In this document: piece by piece, positions 56,543 through 64,000 of the stretch
Position numbering within the stretch: position 1 is the first letter of the stretch
Layout: each line of letters begins with the position of its first letter
Origin: Leptospira gomenensis
GTDB taxonomy: Bacteria; Spirochaetota; Leptospiria; Leptospirales; Leptospiraceae
DNA: 64,000 bases
NCBI RefSeq assembly: GCF_004770155.1
Contig: NZ_RQFA01000037.1
Location: 124,001 to 188,000 of the forward strand
Direction: 5' to 3'
The notes under the pieces: generated by a model
Database searches by the model: none
Told to the model about the DNA's origin: nothing
Seen by the model: only the letters and a program-made list of their open reading frames with translations
Position numbers and translations under genes: made by a program

Positions 56543-57384
56543 GAAAGTATGAGTTCCTCTATTTTTTGGTATTTTTCTCTCAGAACGTGAACAAGATCGG
56601 TCGGAAGATCGGGAGCAGGAGGCATCTTATTCCAATGCGTCGTTTCTAAATAATTCCGAAGAATTTGTTTGTCCATACTTGGAGGAGAGATCCCCGGCGA
56701 ATACGTTTCCGCGGACCAATATCGAGAAGAATCGGGAGTTAAGAGTTCGTCGATCAGAATCACCTCTCCGTCTAAAACTCCGAATTCGAATTTGGTATCG
56801 CAAAGCACGATCCCCACCCTATCTACCACTTCAGAAGCTCTGTTGAAAATGGAAATCGATTTTTCTTTCAAAATTCCGAAGAGTTCCTTCCCGATTCGAT
56901 TTTCCATTTCCTTCTCCGAAATATTCTCATCGTGACCTTGATCGTTTTTTACTGCGGGAGTAAAGACCGGTTCCGAAAGTTTTTGAGATTCTTGCAATCC
57001 TTTTGGAAGAGTTTTTCCTGCAAGAGTTCCTACATCTTTGTATTCTTTCCAACCGGAGCCCGAGAGATATCCTCGAACGACACATTCGTAATCGATCCGT
57101 TTGCATTTTTTTACCAAGACGGAACGATCCTTCAAATCCGGATGATCCCGAAACGGAACCGGAAAATTCGAAACGTCCGTTTCAAGAATATGATTGGGAA
57201 TGTCCTGGAAAAAAGCGAACCAAGCCGTCGAAATTCGATTCAGGACCTTGCCTTTGTCGGGAACAAGCTGCGAAAAAACGACATCGAAGGCGGAGATTCT
57301 GTCGGAAGAAGTTAAGATCAAGGTATCTCCTAGATCGTAGATGTCCCGCACTTTTCCTCTGTAGGAAGGATTCGGCAAATTCAT
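56518..57384 (-). CDS. purC: SAICAR synthetase
   Basis: 288 residues. [20 protein letters not shown] and [20 protein letters not shown] form the ATP-binding lobe; [40 protein letters not shown] and [14 protein letters not shown] are PurC motifs. Makes SAICAR in purine synthesis. The length is closer to the long (about 290-300 residue) form. A partial dispersed word GAGTTCCTAC (57024-57033) codes for VGT inside it. Overlaps the PP2C gene by 4 bp. Confidence 0.96.
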   Translation of the reverse strand: MNLPNPSYRGKVRDIYDLGDTLILTSSDRISAFDVVFSQLVPDKGKVLNRISTAWFAFFQDIPNHILETDVSNFPVPFRDHPDLKDRSVLVKKCKRIDYECVVRGYLSGSGWKEYKDVGTLAGKTLPKGLQESQKLSEPVFTPAVKNDQGHDENISEKEMENRIGKELFGILKEKSISIFNRASEVVDRVGIVLCDTKFEFGVLDGEVILIDELLTPDSSRYWSAETYSPGISPPSMDKQILRNYLETTHWNKMPPAPDLPTDLVHVLREKYQKIEELILSCTSQKSK

Positions 57385-58514
57385 AATTTCAAAACCATCA
57401 TCGCAATATCGTCATCATTCTTTCCCCGATCCGAATGCGCAAGGATGGATTCCATCATCGTTGCAAGAATGTCCCCTCCTTTGGTAATTCCTTCCTCGAA
57501 GATTCTTTTCAGATTTTCTTCTCCGAGAATGTTCATGCTCTTGTCGGTGATTTCCGAAGCTCCGTCCGTATAAAGAAGAAGGTAGGAACTCCTCTTAAGC
57601 TGAATCGTCTTGAACTCCTCGCTGACATTGATCTCGATAGGAATAATCAAAGGCCCCATCCCGGGAAGCGTCGTGACCTCCCCGTCTTGGAACAACATCG
57701 GAGCGGGATGACCTCCGTTGGAATATTCGAATTGCAAATCTCGGTGAAGAATTCCATAAAAAAAAGTAATCGAGAATTCTTCCGGCAAAATTTTTTCCAA
57801 GTTATAACGTAATGTCTTCACTTTTTCCCGAAGATTTTGATCCGGGGAAAGACTGGAAACTTGCATCTTCAACATCGCGGCAAGGAGTGCGGCCGAAGGA
57901 CCGTGACCGGAACAATCAGCGATAAAAATATGAAGCGAATCATTTTCAATCCAGGCGTCCGTATAGTCCCCGCCTATCTGCATCAAGGGTTGAAAAATCG
58001 TACTTAGACCGATCCCGTTCCACTCCAGATCTTTTTCGGGAAGAAGTTCTTGTTGCACCTTCCGAGCCATAATGAGTTCTTTTTCGTAATTTCGTTTTTG
58101 CTCCAAGACTTCGTCCTGAAGAATTTTGATTCGGATAAAAGCGCGGATTTTTGCGATTAATTCCCGAGGTTGAAACGGCTTATGAATGAAGTCGTCTCCT
58201 CCGTGGGAAATCGCTTCATCAAAACCGAGTTCTCGGCTGATCGCGGTAATAAATAGGATTGGAAGCAGCTTGAATCGCTCGATTTCGCGCAATTCCCGGC
58301 AAAAGGAAAAACCGTCCTGGCCAGGCATGCTCACATCCAAAAGTAGGACGTCCACTCGGTTGGTGAGAAGGACTGCCCGCGCTTCCGCAGCGGATTCCGC
58401 CGTGAATATCTGAAAGCCGAGCGGCTTGAGAGAATGTAGGATCAACTTCAGATTGATCTCGGAGTCATCTACCGCAAGAATCGTATATTGACTGTAATTC
58501 GGAGTCGAGGGCAA
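57381..58514 (-). CDS. Response regulator-PP2C (SpoIIE/RsbU) phosphatase
   Basis: 377 residues from TTG 58514 (best guess). A longer frame reaches 58634 but overlaps ccmC. Its ribosome binding site would be the AGGAA of a dispersed GTAGGAACACC word whose TAG is the ccmC stop. Receiver: [58 protein letters not shown] short coiled coil ([20 protein letters not shown]) leads to the PP2C domain: [71 protein letters not shown]. The metal-binding aspartates are present. Likely dephosphorylates a STAS protein in partner switching. Overlaps purC by 4 bp. Confidence 0.88.
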   Translation of the reverse strand: MPSTPNYSQYTILAVDDSEINLKLILHSLKPLGFQIFTAESAAEARAVLLTNRVDVLLLDVSMPGQDGFSFCRELREIERFKLLPILFITAISRELGFDEAISHGGDDFIHKPFQPRELIAKIRAFIRIKILQDEVLEQKRNYEKELIMARKVQQELLPEKDLEWNGIGLSTIFQPLMQIGGDYTDAWIENDSLHIFIADCSGHGPSAALLAAMLKMQVSSLSPDQNLREKVKTLRYNLEKILPEEFSITFFYGILHRDLQFEYSNGGHPAPMLFQDGEVTTLPGMGPLIIPIEINVSEEFKTIQLKRSSYLLLYTDGASEITDKSMNILGEENLKRIFEEGITKGGDILATMMESILAHSDRGKNDDDIAMMVLKL

Positions 58515-58522
58515 AGGTGTTC

Positions 58523-59266
58523 CTACTCTTCCTTTTCCGGAAGATTTTCCTTCAAATCTGCTATTTTTGCAAGCCGATATACGAAACGAAATAAAACCAA
58601 AAAAAGAATATGATACGCCAGAACGCCGAGCCAAAAACTGATTCGTATATCGGAATCCATTCCACCCTTTCCTAATATGGATTCTGGATGATTTCCAGGA
58701 TTATCCATCCAGCGAATCGCGCCCCAAGTGATCACTGCATTCACGGCGCAGAGAATACTCAAGAATGCCGAAAAAATCTTTTTCTTAGATGCGTCAGTGA
58801 TCAACACTCGAAAGACAAAATATGCGATCAAACTGATAAAAAGGACGGTAAACGATTGAAGTCTCGCGTCGGTTTTGTCCCAAGCAACTCCCCATGCGCT
58901 GTAGGCCCAGATTCGCCCGGAAAAAATAACCCCTGTCGCAAAAAGGATCGAAACCTGATTCGCCGAAAGAGATAGGAGATCCCACTTTGGTTCTTTTTTA
59001 ATTAAGTATATGACCGCAAAACAAAGGGAAAACAACGGCCCATAAAGCGCGACCCAAGCAACCGGAACGTGAAAATAGAAAATTCTATGCGCGGTTCCTT
59101 GTTGTAGGATGACATTCGGATAATTCAAGGAAATCAGAACGACCGTCGGAAATGCGGCGAGAAAAAGTGCGGATAAAATCCAGTCATGGACAGGATGGGA
59201 AATTCGGAGCTTCATACGTTTGTGAATATTCGAGAAAATGTCGGCAGAATCAAGAAGATTCTTCAA
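58523..59266 (-). CDS. ccmC: Cytochrome c biogenesis protein CcmC
   Basis: 247 residues, six membrane segments. [20 protein letters not shown] (conserved His), the tryptophan-rich haem-handling [17 protein letters not shown] (WWD-like), [16 protein letters not shown] (second His). CcmC presents haem to CcmE. The Trp motif is less Trp-rich than in E. coli. Overlaps ccmB by 4 bp (ATGA); the TAG stop is part of a dispersed word. Confidence 0.9.
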   Translation of the reverse strand: MKNLLDSADIFSNIHKRMKLRISHPVHDWILSALFLAAFPTVVLISLNYPNVILQQGTAHRIFYFHVPVAWVALYGPLFSLCFAVIYLIKKEPKWDLLSLSANQVSILFATGVIFSGRIWAYSAWGVAWDKTDARLQSFTVLFISLIAYFVFRVLITDASKKKIFSAFLSILCAVNAVITWGAIRWMDNPGNHPESILGKGGMDSDIRISFWLGVLAYHILFLVLFRFVYRLAKIADLKENLPEKEE

Positions 59267-59905
59267 GTTTCATCTCCGGAAAGTTCTAAAAGTAGGATCC
59301 CCATTCCGGCATAGAAAAAACAAAAAGAAAGTAGGATCACCAACCCGGGAACGGGATCGAAGACAGGAAGACGTTCAAGTTTTCTCTCCGCTTCCATTCC
59401 GAAAAGTAGAATCGGAATCGTAAAAGGGATCATAAGGAGCGGAAGTAGGATCTCCTTTAAACGGGAAGAGTCGCTGATATGGCTGAGTGAAACTCCGAGA
59501 AAGGAAATACAAAGGACCCCCGGAAGGAGAAAGATTAGATTGGTCAAGAAATCCTTCACTTCCAAAGGGAAAGCCTGAAAAAAAACGGATAATAAAATCA
59601 TTAAATAAATCGCAGCAAAAGCAAGGCCGATAAAAACCGCCAAGGACTTTGCAAGAAATCGCATCCATACTGGAATAAAGAGTGCACTGATTCTTCCACC
59701 GCCGCTTTCCCTTTCTTCCCACGATGATTGTCCGATAAAAACGTAGGAACTCATAAAAAGTACAGCCCATTTGATTCCGATTAAGGTTTGTCGGTCCAAT
59801 TTACCAGTTTGCTCCAAAGCATAATTGAAAATGAATACGATGGAAGTAATCAAAACCACAACGGAGAGGATTCCGTTCAACGCTCTTCCCAATAAAAGAA
59901 ATTCT

Positions 59906-59934
<29 letters not shown>
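59263..59934 (-). CDS. ccmB: Haem ABC exporter permease CcmB
   Basis: 223 residues, six membrane segments. [40 protein letters not shown] (CcmB-type EExxGG), and [17 protein letters not shown]. Membrane partner of CcmA. Overlaps ccmA by 29 bp and ccmC by 4 bp. Confidence 0.92.
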
Positions 59935-60559
<625 letters not shown>

Positions 60560-60611
60560 ATCGATTCGATTCCTCTATGAAGCCAGACTCCTTTCGAAAA
60601 GAGAATTTACA

Positions 60612-61664
60612 ATGCGTTTTTTTATAAAGGGCTGGGGAGTTCCTACGTTTCTCCGTAAAAAACGGGAAATTCTATATACAACCATCCTACTTTATTTCCT
60701 GTCCGTTGGAAATACGTCTGTCAAAGGGCAGATCCTAATCGGCGACCAATACTACTCCGGATTACTCTGGGGAGAAAATGAAATTCTCTCCCCAGAGTTT
60801 TATAACGACGGAACCTTTTTACGAACCGAACAAGACTTCATTCTAACGGCGGGAAGAAATTGGAAAGGAAAACCTCCCGCGTCTCGGGGAAGTTTCGTAT
60901 TCGAAGGCAAAGAAATTCTCAATTGTGGGAACTTCAACAACGAAGCGGTTCTATTGTTGGAAACCGGAAAAGAAGAAGAGCGTGTAAAGGCCGTTTCCAT
61001 GTTGGAATCGGGCTCGAAGTTCGATCCGAAATTCTTTCCCTTTCGATACAATCTCGGTCGAGCCTATCACCTTGAAAAAAAATATCAGAAATCCATCATC
61101 CAATTCGAGTATGCCGCGTCGGAAATTCCAGAATATTATAGAACGTTCATTCACCTGGGAACGTTGTATGAAATCGTCCGTGAACCGATCAACGCGACGA
61201 TCCTTTGGAGAAAGGCGGCGGCCCTCAATCGCTTTCATACGGAAGCCCTCCTACTTTTAGCGGATCATTACATTCGAACGGATCTCCGAAATCGGGCGCT
61301 TCTTTATATTAAGGAAGCCGCAAAAATCGACGAACAAAGCCCCGATGCCAGATTGGGAAAGGCAAGGATCGAACTCCTTTCTTCCAAGGATCTTTATGCC
61401 TACAGAATTCTGAAAAATACCGAACTTGTGGACGATCTGGGTCGCAAGAAACAATACAATCGGAAGTTTCATTTCTTTTTCGCGGAAACGGCCAGCAAAG
61501 TGGGCGATTATGTCACGGCTGCGGATCAGTATGAACAACTACTAAAGTTTCCGAACGATCCTTTCTTTTCGGAATTTTCCTACAAAGTAATCGAACGAAG
61601 ACGGGACCTTGCCAGACGTTTTGCGGAAATTCAATCTTTGGAAGAGGAAAACCGGAAGGAGTGA
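60612..61664 (+). CDS. Exported TPR protein
   Basis: 350 residues. An N-terminal signal ([20 protein letters not shown]) after a 21-residue basic stub (start may be later). Middle part TPR-like: [80 protein letters not shown]. Likely a periplasmic scaffold. The dispersed word at 60636-60646 codes for WGVPTF near the start. It overlaps nothing; 55 bp to the next gene. Confidence 0.75.
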   Translation: MRFFIKGWGVPTFLRKKREILYTTILLYFLSVGNTSVKGQILIGDQYYSGLLWGENEILSPEFYNDGTFLRTEQDFILTAGRNWKGKPPASRGSFVFEGKEILNCGNFNNEAVLLLETGKEEERVKAVSMLESGSKFDPKFFPFRYNLGRAYHLEKKYQKSIIQFEYAASEIPEYYRTFIHLGTLYEIVREPINATILWRKAAALNRFHTEALLLLADHYIRTDLRNRALLYIKEAAKIDEQSPDARLGKARIELLSSKDLYAYRILKNTELVDDLGRKKQYNRKFHFFFAETASKVGDYVTAADQYEQLLKFPNDPFFSEFSYKVIERRRDLARRFAEIQSLEEENRKE

Positions 61665-61669
61665 AAAAG

Positions 61670-61704
<35 letters not shown>

Positions 61705-61717
61705 AACCGGAGGAATC

Positions 61718-62347
<630 letters not shown>

Positions 62348-62351
<4 letters not shown>

Positions 62352-63118
62352 TCCAAAACGCGAAGGGAACTCAAATCGTTCGCTCGAATGAGTTCCCTCG
62401 TAAAATCGCTCTTCGGCTTGCTTAAAATTTCTCCAGGCTTTCCAAGATCTACTAACTTTCCTTGTTCTAAGATTCCGATCTCATCGCAGAATTTTTCTGC
62501 CATCCTCAAGCTGTGCGTAATCAGAAGTATCGTGATTTTTCGATCCTGCGAGATTTGTCTGAGAAAATGTAGGATCTCATTCAAAAGAATCGGATCTAAT
62601 GCCCCGAGGGCCTCGTCCAAAAACAAAATTTTAGGTTCAGCTAAGAGAGCTCTCAGAATGGCAGCTCTCTGTAACTCACCACCGGAAAAGGTTAGAACAT
62701 TTCTATTCAAATTTTTCCCGTTAAGCTGAAAAGAATGTAGGAGCTCCTGAAACGATCGCTCCCCTCGTTGAGCAACGTCTCCACCGATAATTCGAAACGG
62801 CTCCTTGAGAGCCTTTTCCAGAGACCAAGAGGGATTAAAGATCGAAACAGGATCTTGAAAAACCGGCTGCAAGAGATGAGTAGGAATTTCGTCCCTTTTT
62901 TTTCCATAGAAACGAATCGCTCCTTTTTCATGAATATTTTTTAATGTAGGAACACCTAACATACTCCGAAAAAGGGAGGTTTTCCCCGAACCGGAACGAC
63001 CTAAAATTCCCAAAACCTTCCCTTCAGATACCTCGAATGAAATCGAATCTAATATAGTACGGTCTTTGAAATTAAGACTTAATTCACGTACTTCTATCGC
63101 ATATTCTTGATTAAACAT
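62348..63118 (-). CDS. ABC transporter ATPase (peptide/nickel-type)
   Basis: 256 residues. Walker [22 protein letters not shown]-loop [20 protein letters not shown] as in DppF/OppF-type ATPases, signature [20 protein letters not shown], Walker [21 protein letters not shown]-loop [10 protein letters not shown]. It lacks the C-terminal oligopeptide extension. No permease or binding protein is adjacent. Dispersed words: GTAGGAACACC at 62946-62956 (LGVPTLK) and GTAGGAGCTCC at 62738-62748. Confidence 0.92.
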
Positions 63119-63165
63119 TTTCGCTCATCTTGATTCCTTTCAACGATCGATTCGAGTCGAGATAT

Positions 63166-63176
63166 GTAGGAACTCC
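63166..63176. repeat. Single dispersed word GTAGGAACTCC
   Basis: Exact copy, intergenic, between the ABC ATPase and DUF1564-like genes. Another exact copy is at 63831-63841, between the DUF1564-like gene and the lyase-family gene. Confidence 0.85.
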
Positions 63177-63247
63177 TTTTTTCAAAATTATTTATTTTTT
63201 TTTCCGTTTTACAGTTCAAAGAGAATGAACCGAGAACCGAAAAAAGT

Positions 63248-63790
63248 ATGAAGGCAATTCTATTAAATACTGATCAAAAGATAAAATCCATTTATGAAGA
63301 TGAAAAAAGAGAAGTAGTCTCGCTCCTAATAGCGGAAAAAAACCTTCGTCATTTAACGGAAAAAGAAAAGAAAACTCTTATCAAAAACTTCGTTCCACTG
63401 ATTCGAAAATATGAAAAATATCTGATTTCGACAAAGCGAATTCATAACAAAGCAGGAAAGATTCTCTATAATCGGGAACAAAGTCCCTTGAAAAAAATCA
63501 ATCTGAGAATGAAAAATTCGGACTGGAACCTTCTTAGCCTTTTGGCTTCTACACATGGTGTTTCAAGATCTTTTTTGATGAACTATATCCTTTGGCTCGA
63601 TAAAGTAGGAATTCATAATTTCATGATGGAAAAATTTTTTAAGGGAACGTCGAATAAGATTGGATCGTATCAGTTTAACTGGAGAATTCAATTCCAGTCG
63701 AATCAGCTCATTCGAGAATTGATCATTGAACCTAACTTGATTTTAGTTTCGTCTTTAAAGAATAAACGAAAAGATACGCTTCTTCTTTAA
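63248..63790 (+). CDS. DUF1564-like protein
   Basis: 180 residues. The middle LKKINLRMKNSDWNLLSLLA followed by STHGVSRSFLMNYILWLD is the pattern I associate with DUF1564, a leptospira-specific family often in many copies near mobile or variable regions. The HGVSRxFL part resembles a ribbon-helix-helix-like DNA-binding segment. Its bases look richer in A/T than its neighbours, a possible sign of transfer. Function unknown. Confidence 0.7.
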   Translation: MKAILLNTDQKIKSIYEDEKREVVSLLIAEKNLRHLTEKEKKTLIKNFVPLIRKYEKYLISTKRIHNKAGKILYNREQSPLKKINLRMKNSDWNLLSLLASTHGVSRSFLMNYILWLDKVGIHNFMMEKFFKGTSNKIGSYQFNWRIQFQSNQLIRELIIEPNLILVSSLKNKRKDTLLL

Positions 63791-63830
63791 AACGCGATGG
63801 CCCCGCAGTAGTCCATAACTCTTCTCCGAG

Positions 63831-63841
63831 GTAGGAACTCC
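63831..63841. repeat. Single dispersed word GTAGGAACTCC
   Basis: Exact copy between the DUF1564-like gene and the lyase-family gene. Confidence 0.85.
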
Positions 63842-63910
63842 TAAAAATAAGGACCTTATGGCAATATTTGAATTGCCCATTTTCGAAGAAATAGTCCAAT
63901 GCAAAGGAGA

Positions 63911-64000
63911 ATGGAAATAAAAATTACCGAAGTCGGACCTCGAGACGGCCTTCAAAACGAAAAAAGACCAGTTTCAACCGAAATCAAATTAGAATACATT
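63911..64000 (+). CDS. Hydroxymethylglutaryl-CoA lyase family protein (3' end outside window)
   Basis: The first 30 residues MEIKITEVGPRDGLQNEKRP (then continuing) carry the HMGL-like signature EVGPRDGLQNE, where the Arg-Asp pair binds substrate and metal. This is typical of HMG-CoA lyases, which cleave HMG-CoA to acetoacetate and acetyl-CoA in leucine catabolism. An in-frame ATG at 63899 is an alternative; AAAGGAGA lies only a base or two from ATG 63911. Cut by the window edge, so isopropylmalate-synthase-like relatives are not fully excluded. Confidence 0.88.
   Translation, partial: MEIKITEVGPRDGLQNEKRPVSTEIKLEYI

Overview
The window is chromosomal DNA from a spirochaete of the genus Leptospira. 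The left edge carries an OmpL1-type porin, and several genes belong to families known mainly from leptospires (a DUF1577/PilZ-like protein, a DUF1574-like SGNH protein paired with an MBOAT acyltransferase, a DUF1564-like protein). OmpL1 points to the pathogenic or closely related lineages. Base composition looks like the mid-40s % GC by eye, higher than L. interrogans, so a higher-GC species is likely. No phage, insertion sequence, CRISPR array or rRNA is visible. Two tRNA genes are present (Phe-GAA, Leu-UAG).

Layout. 1-5 kb: ompL1 (cut by the left edge), a decayed tandem ompL1 copy, an acyl-CoA dehydrogenase, pcm and tRNA-Phe. 5-10 kb: small P-loop protein, DUF1577-like protein, and a membrane-bound AraC regulator just upstream of a seven-repeat beta-propeller lipoprotein. 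10-16 kb: signalling block (two hemerythrin-like proteins, a STAS protein, a degenerate-GGDEF/EAL protein), then coaE and a SPOR protein. 16-20 kb: SGNH/MBOAT surface acylation pair, tRNA-Leu, CueR and a copper-type HMA gene behind a 19-bp-spacer promoter. 20-28 kb: ispD-lysA, zinc phospholipase-C-like protein, PBP1A, bactofilin, LysM-M23 peptidase. 28-43 kb: lipoprotein hydrolases, orphan REC-PAS-histidine kinase, Fur-box-like palindrome, dienoyl-CoA isomerase, GNAT, amidase operon, DEAD-box helicase, methyltransferase, RidA. 43-47 kb: sufC-sufD-Rieske-sufS-sufU plus SufT, without sufB. 47-55 kb: EAL protein, cyclic-nucleotide-gated channel, chemoreceptor, and a cytochrome c peroxidase/cupredoxin/cytochrome c cluster. 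55-60 kb: one overlapping gene chain ccmA-ccmB-ccmC-REC/PP2C-purC-purS-purQ. 60-64 kb: TPR protein, exported protein, ABC ATPase, DUF1564-like protein, and the start of a hydroxymethylglutaryl-CoA lyase family gene.

Themes. Envelope biogenesis (porin, PBP1A, bactofilin, M23, amidase, MBOAT), iron-sulfur/haem/redox functions (suf, ccm, CCP, Rieske, Fur box) and c-di-GMP/two-component signalling dominate. The most unusual signal is a dispersed 11-bp word, GGAGTTCCTAC/GTAGGAACTCC, with close variants. I count about 40 copies, where chance predicts well under one per exact word. It lies both between and inside genes, in clusters at 1.6-1.8, 47.5-47.8 and 55.2-55.6 kb, and is nearly absent from 4.4-18.5 kb and 20.4-27.8 kb. 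In several places it supplies the stop codon or Shine-Dalgarno sequence of adjoining genes; inside proteins it shows up as GVPT, VGTP or SSY peptides. Its function is unknown to me.
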